Shown piece by piece: positions 1 through 10,000 of a stretch of DNA of 14,473 nt. How positions within the stretch are numbered: position 1 is the first letter of the stretch; every line of letters starts with the position of its first letter. The position numbers and the translations under genes were made by a program. The stretch is from an uncultured Eubacteriales bacterium (GTDB lineage: Bacteria; Bacillota; Clostridia; Oscillospirales; Oscillospiraceae). The stretch covers positions 1-14,473 of the forward strand of contig URPU01000059.1 of NCBI GenBank assembly GCA_900549865.1, written 5' to 3'. Below the pieces are notes generated by a model. It had not been told where the DNA came from, ran no database searches, and was given only the letters and a program-made list of their open reading frames with translations.

Positions 1-21
1 GCGCCGGGAGCCGTATGTCCG

Positions 22-459
22 TTATTCCTCGGGCTTGTCGCCGCTGCCGGAACCGTCGGCCTCGGTGCTGTCAACAACGTCGTCAAAGTCGCCGATCTCA
101 ATGTCGATGTCGATAGCCTTGTCGGACTCGACCTGCGTCTTGAGCGCTTCGATGTCGCTTTCCTTTTCACGGATGCGGGCGTTGATCTCCTCGACCTGCG
201 CGAACAGCGGGGCGAAGAAGCCCTCGGGGTTCTCGCGCGCCTGCTCGAAATAGAGCTTGCCTATCTCGGTGTATGCGCGCTTGAGCTCTTCATACTCGCC
301 GTTCACCTCAAGCGTGAGCTTGGCGATGGAGCCGTAAGCCTTGGCGCGCTCAGCGCCGTGCTCGTAAATGCCGCGGACGGTGCTGCTCTCTGCCACGTCC
401 TTGACCTTGCCTGCAAAGCTCTTGATGGTGCCTGCAATGATGTCCTTGTAATCTGCCAT
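22..459 (-). CDS. Small acidic coiled-coil protein of unknown function
   Basis: A 145-residue soluble protein that I do not recognise as a named family. There is no signal peptide or membrane segment. The first ~40 residues are mixed, residues ~40-115 are strongly helical and heptad-like (ELKRAYTEIGKLYFEQ, then EEINARIREKESDIEALK), and the C-terminal ~30 residues are acidic and low in complexity (DIDIEIGDFDD, ending GSGSGDKPEE). Similar short helical proteins, often with a C-terminal zinc ribbon, occur in Clostridia; here no cysteines are visible. I chose the ATG at 459 over an in-frame TTG at 477, because a GGAGG sits about 8 nt upstream of the ATG. That Shine-Dalgarno lies inside the last codons of lgt, and one base separates the lgt TGA from this ATG, so translation is probably coupled. 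It is the last gene visible in this unit. A role connected to lgt is possible from position only. Confidence 0.75.
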   Translation of the reverse strand: MADYKDIIAGTIKSFAGKVKDVAESSTVRGIYEHGAERAKAYGSIAKLTLEVNGEYEELKRAYTEIGKLYFEQARENPEGFFAPLFAQVEEINARIREKESDIEALKTQVESDKAIDIDIEIGDFDDVVDSTEADGSGSGDKPEE

Positions 460-460
460 G

Positions 461-1396
461 TCAATTACCTCCGTCAATTGAATTTGATCGTTCTTTTTCG
501 TCCTCGGGCTTTTCGTCCTCTGCCGCCTTTGCCGCGCTGACGCGGTTCACATACAGCGCCTCCGGCGGATGCGGACGTCTGGCCTGAATTATAAGTACCG
601 CCAGCGCCGCAGCGGCCAACGCGGCCGACAGCGCCTGCGACACGCGGATACCGGTCGCGCCGATATAGAGGCTGTCGGTACGCAGCCCCTCTATCCACGC
701 CCTGCCGATACCGTACCACAGAAAATAAATAAGTATGCACTGTCCGTCATACTTCCTGCGCCCCTTCTTTGTAAAGACGATCAGGAATATCAGACAGGCG
801 AGGTTCCACAGGCTTTCGTACAGAAATGTGGGATGGACGTATATGGTGGTGCCGTCGGGGGCGGTAAGCCCCATGCGGCAGAATATGTCCGTCTCCGCGC
901 CGAAAGCCTCGCGGTTCATGAAGTTGCCCCAGCGCCCGAGTATCTGCCCGATGAGCAGCCCGAACACCAGCACATCCAGCATCGCGCCGAGGGGTATCTT
1001 TTTGTGCCGGCACACGAAATATATCACCAGCACGCCCGCGATAACGCCGCCGTAGATGGCAAGGCCGCCCTCCCTCAGTGCGAATATCTCCGCGGGGTTT
1101 GCAAGATAATCCTCAAGCTTGAAAAGCACGAAGTACAGCCGCGCCCCGATTATGGACATGGGGATAAGCCATATGAGCACATCGTAGAGGTCATCCTCTT
1201 TTATGCCGAAGCGCTTGGAAATGTGCGCGCAGTAAAGTATGCCGAGAAGAAAGCCCAGCGCGATGAGTATGCCGTAAAAATATATCCGCATTCCGAACAC
1301 CGTGATGTACGACGGCGGGTCAAGCGTAAGCCCGCCCAGCATCGGAAAGCTTATTATCGAATCGCGCTGTATCGTCTGCATCAGAACAGGAAACAT
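461..1396 (-). CDS. lgt: Prolipoprotein diacylglyceryl transferase
   Basis: Lgt transfers the diacylglyceryl group from phosphatidylglycerol to the lipobox cysteine of prelipoproteins, at the outer face of the cytoplasmic membrane. The 311-residue product has several hydrophobic segments (starting with YGILIALGFLLGILYC) and the Lgt signature GRWGNFMNREAFG in the middle, followed by the expected HPTFLYESLWNL segment. The start is the ATG at 1396: the family's usual N-terminus begins shortly before the first membrane helix, and AAGGAG lies about 14 nt upstream, overlapping the stop codon of yfmH. The reading frame is open further upstream, but those residues lie within yfmH. The protein is somewhat longer than the usual ~260-280 residues, because of a charged ~40-residue cytoplasmic-type tail (AAKAAEDEKPEDEKERS) after the last membrane helix. 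It is third in the yfmF-yfmH-lgt unit. Confidence 0.97.
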   Translation of the reverse strand: MFPVLMQTIQRDSIISFPMLGGLTLDPPSYITVFGMRIYFYGILIALGFLLGILYCAHISKRFGIKEDDLYDVLIWLIPMSIIGARLYFVLFKLEDYLANPAEIFALREGGLAIYGGVIAGVLVIYFVCRHKKIPLGAMLDVLVFGLLIGQILGRWGNFMNREAFGAETDIFCRMGLTAPDGTTIYVHPTFLYESLWNLACLIFLIVFTKKGRRKYDGQCILIYFLWYGIGRAWIEGLRTDSLYIGATGIRVSQALSAALAAAALAVLIIQARRPHPPEALYVNRVSAAKAAEDEKPEDEKERSNSIDGGN

Positions 1397-1407
1397 GTCT
1401 TTATATT

Positions 1408-2688
1408 TTACTCCTTCCCGGGTGCGATGATGGAGATCGCCAGTCTCTCCGGCGCGAGCTTCTCCGTGACGAATTCCTCGCATTCGCGCTTCGTGACCTG
1501 CTCCAGCAGCGCCACGGAATCAAGCGCGCAGAACCCGTCGAACGTTCCCTCCGCGAGAGACACGCACACGTTGTCAAAGTCCTCCAGCCCGCGCAGCCGC
1601 GCCCCGAGCGAGGCGCGCTTGGCGCGCTCGAACGCCGCGCCGTCGAAGCCCTCGCGGCCTATGCGCGCGACCTCCTGCTTGAACTCCTCCAGCACGCGCT
1701 CAGGTTCGGCGCTCTCGCCGCCGATGATTACCGTGGCCGTACCGGCGGAAAAGTCCACCTCATAGTCAAAGTCGCGGTTGAGAAGCCCCTGCGCGTACAG
1801 GCGCGCGTAGAACGGGGATGAACCGCCCGTCAGAAGCCGCATTGCCAGCAGTGCCGCAAGGCGCTGACGCAGCGCGCCCTCGCCGCGTGCGGCCGGGCGC
1901 AGCTTCGCGCCGATGAAAAACTGCGGGGCAGAGACAGGCATTTCCTCGCGCAGATAGGTCTCCACGGGGCATTCGCCCTCGTCCTCGCCGAAGTCGGCCT
2001 CCGGAACGCTGCGCTTTTCCGCGGGCAGCTCCTCCAGCGCGATCTGCATGATGCGCCCGGCGTCCACGTCGCCCTCGACGCACAGCGTCATGTTGCCGGG
2101 CGCGTAAAACGCCCTGTGGCAGTCGTAAAGCGTTGTGTCGGTTATCTCGGCGATGCTCTCCACCGACCCGGCGACGCGGTCGCGTATCGGGTGGTGGCCG
2201 TACAGCATACGCAGAAGGTTATAATACAGCACGACGCCGGGGTTGTCCTCGCCCATGCGTATCTCCTGCGCGATGATGCCCTGCTCCTTTTCCACCGTCT
2301 CCGGCGTGAAATACGGAGTGGACACGAAATGCAGCAGCATTCTCAGGTTCTCCTCAAAATGCTCGGTGCATTGAAAATAATATGCCGTCATTCCGCTTGA
2401 GGTGAAGGCGTTGGGGTCAGCGCCGTTCGCCGTGAGGATGTTCAGCGCGTTGTCGCCGCCGGGCAGGTCGAACATTTTGTGCTCAAGAAAGTGCGCGACC
2501 CCGGCGGGCGTGGATATCTTCTGCCCATCCAGCTCAAAGCAGCGGTGCGCGCCGCCGTAGTTTGCGGCGAACACGGCGTAAAAGCTGTTGAAGCCGGGCT
2601 TCGGCACGACGGACAGCCGCAGGCCGTTCGGCAGAGTGGCCGAGTAAAGGACCTCGCCGATGTTTTTGTATTCGTGCTTATTCATCAT
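1408..2688 (-). CDS. yfmH: M16-family zinc peptidase, YfmH (YmfH) type
   Basis: A 426-residue M16B (insulinase-superfamily) peptidase. The inverted zinc motif HFLEH (H66-x-x-E69-H70) is intact, and the distal ligand is probably Glu142 in the segment EQGIIAQEI; both are typical of the catalytic subunit. The neighbouring yfmF lacks the motif, so the two likely form a catalytic/non-catalytic pair, as in mitochondrial processing peptidase. In Bacillus subtilis the homologous ymfF/ymfH genes are linked to EF-P 5-aminopentanol modification, and automated annotation carries that name; whether it applies here is inference. Start choice is uncertain. AGGAAGGAG lies at 2701-2709, giving ~12 nt to ATG 2688 (ATG 2685 follows at once), while ATG 2700 directly abuts it. 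The gene overlaps the 3' end of yfmF by ~11 bp, so coupling is likely. Confidence 0.9.
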   Translation of the reverse strand: MMNKHEYKNIGEVLYSATLPNGLRLSVVPKPGFNSFYAVFAANYGGAHRCFELDGQKISTPAGVAHFLEHKMFDLPGGDNALNILTANGADPNAFTSSGMTAYYFQCTEHFEENLRMLLHFVSTPYFTPETVEKEQGIIAQEIRMGEDNPGVVLYYNLLRMLYGHHPIRDRVAGSVESIAEITDTTLYDCHRAFYAPGNMTLCVEGDVDAGRIMQIALEELPAEKRSVPEADFGEDEGECPVETYLREEMPVSAPQFFIGAKLRPAARGEGALRQRLAALLAMRLLTGGSSPFYARLYAQGLLNRDFDYEVDFSAGTATVIIGGESAEPERVLEEFKQEVARIGREGFDGAAFERAKRASLGARLRGLEDFDNVCVSLAEGTFDGFCALDSVALLEQVTKRECEEFVTEKLAPERLAISIIAPGKE

Positions 2689-3985
2689 CGCCGCCGTCAT
2701 CTCCTTCCTCGCCATTGCCCTTCAGAAAATATATAAGGTCGCACTCGACGCCGCGCGCTATCGCCGCCACATCCTCCTTCGTCACGTCCTCCACCAGCTC
2801 CGCAAGCTCCATCGGACCGTAATCCAGCCCCGCAAGCGTCTGTGAAAGATAGAAGCCCTCCAGCTCGCCCTGACTATCCATCGACGAGCGCAGCGCGGAG
2901 GCGATACCGGCCTTTGCGGCGCTCAGCTCGTCATCGGTGATATTGCCGTTCTTTATTTCGTCAAGCTGGGCGAATATCTCACTTTTGGCCTCGTCGAACT
3001 TGTCGAACTCAATGCCCGACGATACCACCATAAGCCCCTTGTGCATGTCGATGCCGGAGCTTGCGTAATAGCATAGCTGCAAGCGCTCCCGCACGTTCAC
3101 GAAAAGCTTGGACGTACTGCCCGAGCCGAAAACGCTGTTGAAAACCGTCAGCGCGGCGGGGTCCGGCTCCTCCATGGCGTCGCCGAGGCGGAAGCCTATC
3201 ACAAGCTTGCCCTGCGTGATGCTCATCGCCTCCTCGACATAACGCGGCTCAGCCTCGACGGCGTTCATGCGCACGTCTGTGCCGATGTCAAGGTCTATCT
3301 CGCCGCGCGGCAGCGCCGCCAGCGCGTCCGTCACGGCCTCCTCAACGCGGCGGCTGTCCGCCCTGCCGCAGTAGAACAGCTCTATCGGGGCCGTTTGCAG
3401 CAGACTGCGGTAGTGCCGCGTCAGCTTCTGGTAATGGATGCCCTCGCAGTCGGATTCTGAGCCGTAGCGCCCCACGGCGTAGTTTTCATAGCAGCACATT
3501 TCCTCCATGCAGCGCATCATCGCGTAACCGCGCTTGTCGTTGACGCGGCTGCGTATAAGCTCGCACAGCTTCTCACGCTCGCTGTCCACATAGTCCGGCA
3601 GAAGAAGCCCGCCGCGCGTGGCGGGGGAGAGCAGTATCTGCCCCATCAGCCCTGCCGCGTCGCGCAGGATGTCCTGCCCGCCGGGGAGAAAATCCCCCTC
3701 CGGGATGCTGGCGTAAAAGCCCGTGCACTGTATTTCGCCCACGCGCCGCACGACAGGCTCGATCGCCGTGCCGTACAGCTCGTCCAGACGGCGGGATATG
3801 GCCTCCATATCTGGGTAAAGCGTTGTGCCGCGCCGCAGAACGAAGGGAATGAGCGCGTTCATGGAGGCGGTCTCGCGCCTGAGCTGCGACAGCAGCGAAA
3901 GACTCAGACAGGCGGTCTTGAATTTGTCGGAGCGCAGACAGGTCAGCGCCACGCCGGGCAATATCTCTTTTCTTGAAATATCCAT
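2678..3985 (-). CDS. yfmF: Inactive M16-family partner protein, YfmF (YmfF) type
   Basis: A 435-residue M16-fold protein without the HxxEH zinc site: the equivalent N-terminal region reads NALIPFVLRRGTTLYPD. It keeps features used for substrate binding in the C-terminal half of M16 heterodimers, namely a glycine-rich loop (FGSGSTSKLF) and an Arg...Tyr element (VRERLQLCYY). It is therefore best seen as the non-catalytic half of a YfmF/YfmH complex, probably cytoplasmic, since there is no signal peptide. The start at 3985 is clear: GGAGGTG ends 4-5 nt before the ATG. It is the first gene of the unit and is preceded by an extended -10 promoter at ~4024-4032. The link to EF-P 5-aminopentanol modification comes from the B. 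subtilis homologue and is not visible here; no efp or ymfI-like gene is in the window. Confidence 0.88.
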   Translation of the reverse strand: MDISRKEILPGVALTCLRSDKFKTACLSLSLLSQLRRETASMNALIPFVLRRGTTLYPDMEAISRRLDELYGTAIEPVVRRVGEIQCTGFYASIPEGDFLPGGQDILRDAAGLMGQILLSPATRGGLLLPDYVDSEREKLCELIRSRVNDKRGYAMMRCMEEMCCYENYAVGRYGSESDCEGIHYQKLTRHYRSLLQTAPIELFYCGRADSRRVEEAVTDALAALPRGEIDLDIGTDVRMNAVEAEPRYVEEAMSITQGKLVIGFRLGDAMEEPDPAALTVFNSVFGSGSTSKLFVNVRERLQLCYYASSGIDMHKGLMVVSSGIEFDKFDEAKSEIFAQLDEIKNGNITDDELSAAKAGIASALRSSMDSQGELEGFYLSQTLAGLDYGPMELAELVEDVTKEDVAAIARGVECDLIYFLKGNGEEGDDGGDDE

Positions 3986-4023
3986 GAGTCACCTCCGAAT
4001 GTTCCGAAATACTATTTTCAAAT

Positions 4024-4032
4024 ATTATAGCA
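4024..4032 (-). promoter_or_regulatory. Extended -10 promoter for yfmF-yfmH-lgt
   Basis: On the minus strand the sequence TGCTATAAT gives a perfect -10 hexamer (4029-4024) with the TG extension. Transcription would start near 4017 and leave a ~30-nt leader before the yfmF ATG. No good -35 exists at 17 bp; a TTGACA at 4044-4039 is only 9 bp away and cannot serve this -10. No terminator is visible between the end of the upstream giant gene (4075) and this promoter, so some read-through is possible. Confidence 0.6.
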
Positions 4033-4074
4033 CCGCTCTGTCAAAATTGGTAGCCTTTGTGTGAATTTTTGCCC

Positions 4075-7000
4075 TTATCCTATCGGCTCTCCGCCGTATT
4101 TTTTGCCGTCCACGGTCACGCCGCCGTGGTGTATGCATATCTCGTGCCGCACACCGGCGCTGTCCGTCCAGAATGCGCGGCATTCCCGCAGTGCGCCGGG
4201 CAGATGCGGCTGCACGGTAATCTTCCCGCCGGAGAGCTTCAGCCCCAGCATTTCCTCGTATACGGCCCTGAAATACCACCCGGCCGAGCCGGTGTACCAG
4301 CTCCATCCGGCCTCGCCCTCGTGGCCGGGCGCGGAGTATACGTCGGCGGCGAGGACGAAGGGCTCCGCCTCATAGCGCGCGCCGTCGTGCCGCGCGGGAA
4401 GCAGCATGGAAAGAATGTCCCAGCCGTCCTCACAGCGCCCCAACCGGAAGCACGCCATCGCCAGCCATATCGCCCCGTGGGTGTACTGTCCGCCGTTTTC
4501 GCGGAAGCCCTCGCCGTAGCTGACAATATAGCCGGGATCGCCGCCGCCCTCGGCATACGGCGGGGCGAACAGGCGCACGAGCGAGTGCGCGCAATCCACC
4601 AGCATCCGCACGGCTGAATCCACGGCGACCTCCGGACGGTTGCTGTCCGGCACGCTCCCGGCGAGCACGGCCCAGCTCTGCGCGACGGAGTCTATGCGTT
4701 CCGCACCGCCCAGCATCTGCCCATTGGCGTAGTAGCCGCGGGCGTACCAGCGCCCGGCCCATGCCGCCTCCGCCGCCTCGGCCATGTCCTGCGCACAGCG
4801 GCGAAAGCGCGCGGCGTCAGGCTTGCCGAAATGCTCCAGCAGCGCGGCGAAGCGCTCCGCACAGCTTTTCAGAAACCATGCCAGCCACACGCTTTCACCC
4901 TTCACCTCGTCCAGCCCGTCGTTCCAGTCGCCGCTTCCCATGCGCGGCAGACCGTGCGCACCCGTGCCGCGCCTTATGCACAGCTCCAGCGCGGCCCTCG
5001 CGTGCTCCAGCACGCTTGCGCTCTCACCGGCGCGGCGCGGCGTTTCATAGCGGTCACGTTCGCTTTGCTCCAGCGGGGGAGAACTGAGGTATACGGCCTC
5101 CTCGCCGCATATCTTATAGTCGCCCGTCTTTTCCGTGTACTCGCACACCGCCCAGACCAGCCACAGCAGGTCGTCTGAGCAGCGCGTGCGCACGCCTCGG
5201 TCGCCCTCGGGATGGCGGTGCCACCAGTGCATCACATCGCCTTCGGCGTACTGGTGCCTGCAACAGTCGATGATGCGTTCGCGCGCGTATTCCCGCGAGA
5301 CGAGCAGCATATTCACCGCGTCCTGAAGCTGGTCGCGGAAGCCTATCGCCCCGCCGCTCTGATAAAGGCTGCTTCGCCCCTCAAGGCGGCAGGCGATACA
5401 CTGATATACGGCCCATGTGTTCATATAATCATCCAGAGCCGCGCAGCCGGAGGCCACGGCGACCCTGCGCGAAAGCGCGTTCCAGCGCCCGCGCACATCG
5501 CTGAGCGCCGCGAAAGCGCTAGACGGTTCCGCCAGCGCGCGCAGCTCCGCCTCGCCGCCGCAGCCGCATACTATCACGGTCACGTCTCCCGCGGCTGCCG
5601 TCATGACGAGCGCCGGCGGGCTGTAGTCGCAGCTCAGCTCGCACGGCTGTGAGCACAGCGCCAGAAGCTCCGCGCCCGGCAGGTACGCCTCCGCATTCTC
5701 CGCCGTCAGCATGTCGCCCCGTATGCCCGTTTTCGCGGCCTTCGCGTCGCCGCCGCCCATCACGACGCGCAACGCCCAGCGCAGGCGCAGCCCCGCCGCA
5801 CCTTCTATTATAATTACGCGCGCGTCGGCCCCGGCGGGGATAAAGGCCGTCGTCTTTATGAGCTTCGACCCGAACACCTTTTCCCAGCTTGCCATGCCGG
5901 GCGCGAAGCGCACGCTGCATTTCAGCCCGTCGTTTGCGGCGAAAAGGCTTATCCGCCGCCCCTGCGACTCCACCCACAGCGCCTCGCTGCCCTGCACGGC
6001 GCTTATATCGGCACAGGGCTGGTTTATGCGCATTTCGCGCGCGTTTTCATACCACATGCAGCCGCAGCCGCTGTCCGCCGCGATATAGCCCGTGCTGCCG
6101 TTTGACATGACGTTCTGCCACACGCGCCCCGGCAGGGTGGAGCATACGGTGAATTCAAATCCGCCGTCGCGCCATTCGTGCGGCGGTACTGTGCATGGTA
6201 TGCGCGGCGCGCCGGTCTCCGGCCACGGCGGCGGGGGAAGCGTTTCACGCTCTTTGCCGACGGTGTACGCCGCACGGCTTATGATAGTTGAAGCCGCGGA
6301 TATGGGCGCAAAGTGCACACCGCACGGCGCGCCGATCAGCGCCTCCAGCCCAACCGCGGACAGCGTCTCTATAAGCCGCCGGGAAACGGGCTGATAGTAT
6401 TCGCCCTGCTCATCCGTCAGGTATACAAGGTCCGCGTTCACGCCGCAGCTTTTCAGAAGGCAGAAGCGCTTTAAAAGCTCGACAGCCTCCACCGCGCGCC
6501 CGTCACAGCATATCACCGGCGCATCGCCGGATATGCCGAAGGGCCACAGCTCCTTTTTCGCCGCGGCGTTCTGCGTCCTGTCCGGCCAGAGCGACGCCAG
6601 CATTTCCATCGCCGCGCCGACCTCCTCGCCGCTCATTTTCAGATGCGCCGCGCCCGCGCCCACCATGTTGCCGCGGTCGTTTATGCCGGAGACGAGTATG
6701 CGCTGTGCCCCGGCGGCGCTCTCGGCGCTGTCCGTGCTCATGCACAGGGCGAAGCGCACGCTCTCTGCCTGTCCGGCTTTCAGCTCAAGCTCGGCTTCCG
6801 CGCGCACATATGGGTGGGAAAGCCAGCCCAGTCCGCCGCCCCTGTCGGCGCTCAGGCTCAGCGTATGCCCGGACGCCACGCACAGCCACAGCGGCGGACA
6901 GCTTGCCCGTTTCAGCCGGTGTATTTTAAGCATCCCGGCCTCCTCGCTGGCTTTCATGCCCAGCTCCCAGAAGGCCACATGGTTTACATAATCATCAATG

Positions 7001-10000
7001 GGCGCAAGCAGCGGCTTGAAGCACAGCGAAAGGCGCACGCGCATGTCCTGCGCCGCGCACAGCGTGACCGTGCGCAGCTCTCCGCAGTCGCCGTATGCCG
7101 CCGACGCGGTGCATTCGTATTCCACAGCGCCCGCCTGGCCCGTGATGCGGCAGGCTTCCTCCTCCAGCTCCCATAAAAGCGCGCTTCCAGTGGGAAGCAG
7201 CTGCTGCTCTCCGCCGGGGCTGTCCAGCAGGATGCTTATCCCGCCCTCCGCGCCAAGGCCGGGCGCGCAGTCGTATATCGTGATGCTGCCGCATTGGGCG
7301 CGCGTGTGCCCGCGGTTTGAGGCAAGAATGCTGTACGCGCCGTTTGACAGCACACAGCAGCGCCGCGCCGTGTCCTCCGCGCCGCCGCGAAGCTGCCAGC
7401 GCATTACGGCGCTTCGCCCTCCGCGCTCCGGCACGTCTGAGCTGTCGCGGCGGATGACGACTCCGCCGTCGCCCACGCGCTCCTGCAAAAGCAGCGAGAA
7501 CGCCGCCATATCCGGCGCGGACATGAACCTGCGCTGCACGCTTCCGCCGCACGCCGCGTTTGCCGCGGCGATAACGCTCATGCCGATGTGGTGCGCCATG
7601 TAGCAGCGCACCTGTTCGCCCCGGTCGCTGCGGCAGCGCCCCGGCGTAAAGTCCAGCGCCTCTATAAAGCCCCAGCGCCCCAGCGCGCCGAAGTCCTCCA
7701 GCCGCCGCAGATTGCGCACGCCGCCCTCGGGATCCACTGCCAGCGCGAGAAACGACGAGTACGGCGACACGACCATGTCCGCGTCCTGCCCGCGCTTCAG
7801 GGCCAGCGCCGCGCAGCCGTGCGCCTTGTAGCGGTAGTTCAGCGCGCTGTCCAGCGAGTAGAACGCGCTTTCCGATATGCCCCACGGCTTGCCCGCCCAC
7901 ACGCGGCGCTTCTGCGCGTACAGGCAGAAGCGCACGCTTTCGTATAAAAGACTGCCCCTGTACACCGGCAGGAAAAGCTCCGGCATGAGGTATTCAAACA
8001 TCGTGCCCGTCCAGCTTGCAAGGCCGCGGTAGCCGTCCTTCTGAAGCTGAGCGCGGCTCAGCCGCCGCCAGTGCTTCACGGGCACGTCGCCCTTGGCCGC
8101 GGCGATGTAGCTCGTCAGCATGGCCTCGCTTGCCATCAGGTCGTACCAGCCCCCGGCTCCGTGCTCCTTCTCCGTGTCGTAGCAGATGTGGAAAAGCCCG
8201 CGCACGCCGTCGTAAAGCGGGGTGAAGTCCATCCCGGCCATCAGTGCGTCCAGCCGCGCGGCCGTCTCGCCCTCGCCGTATTCCAGCATGGCCTGCCGCG
8301 CCGTGAGAAGCCCCGCGTACATGTTGCCGCTGTCAACGGTGGAGATGTACGCCGGAAGCAGCGGCATAAGCGTCGCCGTGTCGTACCAGTTGTAAAAATG
8401 CCCCCTGTGCCGCGGCATACGCTCAAGCGTGTCCAGCACCCGCGCCGTGTATTCGGCGCACTGCCGGGGGCTTATTATGCCCATGTCCGCCGCCGCGGTG
8501 TGCGCCGCCAGCGCAAGGCCGATGTTCGTCGGCGAGGTGCGCCGCGCAAGCCCCACGGGCGGCTGCTCCTGAAAATTATCCGGCGGGAGGAAGCTGTCCT
8601 CCGCGGAGAAAAAGCTTTCAAAGTAGGCGAAGCTGCGCTTTGCCGCGCCGATGAGATACTGCCGCTCGTTTTCGGCAAGCTGCGCCTCCCTGTGCGCGGG
8701 CAGAGACAGCGCGAAGGCCGCCGCCGGTGACAAAAGCCACATCAGCCCCGCGGACTTGCCTATCACGGCGGGGCACAGCAGCGTCAGCGCAAGCCCCAGC
8801 AGCACTGGGAAGTACATCGCCCGCACGTGCCGCGCCAGAGAGCCCCCGCCCTCCGCCTGCGCCGCCGTCTGCCATTGCAGCAGCCGCCTGTGCGACACCA
8901 GCATCCGCCACAGCGCCGCCGCTATCGCCGTCAGGGATATCCACGCCTCATATGGCAGCAGCCACAGCCGTATGAAGGTCTGCACTATCGCGCCGCCCAC
9001 GCCGGACAGTATGCGCGTGTAGCGCCGTATCCTCCCGCTGCCGCGGCGGGACATGCTGCCCTCCGCCAGCGACAGAAAAAGCCTTGCCAGCAGGGCAAGC
9101 AGCGCCGCCCACGCCGCCACGCGCAGCCCGCTTCCGGGCAGAAAGAATCCCGCCGTGATGGCCGCCAGCGTCGCCGGGGCGATAAGACTGCGGCGCAGGC
9201 TGTCTATCAGCCGCCACCTGTCGATGTCGCTCAGTCCGCGCGCGAATATGAAGGGAATGTTCTGCCAGTCGCCGCGTATCCAGCGGTGCTGGCGCTTGTA
9301 GTATGCAAGCGGCTTTGCCGGAAAGCAATCCGAAAACTCCGTGTCGCCCATGTATGCGCCGCGCAGATATGCGCCCTCCGGTGCGTCGTGGCTGAGTATC
9401 CGTCCCTCCGGAAAGCCCCGCGTGCACTCCAGCAGGGCGCGCGCGTCTATCACGCCCTTCCCGGCGAAGCCGCCGCTTGAAAACGCGTCCATGTACAGCT
9501 CTCCGCACAGACTGCCGTAGGGGTCGCTTCCGCCTGCCCCGGCGAATATCAGGGCGAAGTCCGTCTCGGCGGAGCTTGAAAGCTCCGTGTCGATGCGCGG
9601 GTGCACTATGGCGTGCCCCGCCGTGACGGTCTTTGTGCGCGCGTCTATCACGGGGCGGTTGAGCGGGTGCAGCATCGCGCCGATAAGCTCTCCGGCGGCG
9701 CCGGGATATATCCGCGTGTCGCTGTCGAGCGTCAGTATATATTTCGTTCCGATAAGCGCGTCTCTTTCGCCCGTCACCTCAAGCTCGCTCGGCTCGTCGC
9801 AGATGAGCTTTGCAAGCTCCATTATCGCGCCGCGCTTGCGCTCACGGGGGCTGTAGCGCTCCCCGTCGAAGCTTCGGCCGCGGGTGAAAAGATAAAAGCG
9901 CCCGCCGTATCTGCGGTTCAGGCGCGTCACGGCCTCGCGCACGGGGCGGATGAGCGCCTCGTCTCCGTCGGCCTCGGCGCTGTCCGCCACCGGCAGGTCG

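Noticed and set aside
569..1765. A 398-codon open frame on the plus strand across lgt and the end of yfmH
   Set aside because: It is antisense to two well-supported genes, spans their junction, has low-complexity composition rich in Arg/His/Pro, and has no recognisable domain. Such frames are expected in GC-rich DNA.
4024..4044. A TTGACA and TATAAT pair in front of yfmF as a classical promoter
   Set aside because: The hexamers are only 9 bp apart, so they cannot work as a -35/-10 pair. Only the extended -10 reading was kept.
6995..7900. Long alternative frames within the giant glucan synthase gene, such as a 301-codon frame on the same strand
   Set aside because: Arg/Gly/Ala-rich translations without domains, lying inside a continuous, domain-rich 2354-residue protein. 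They are out-of-frame shadows.
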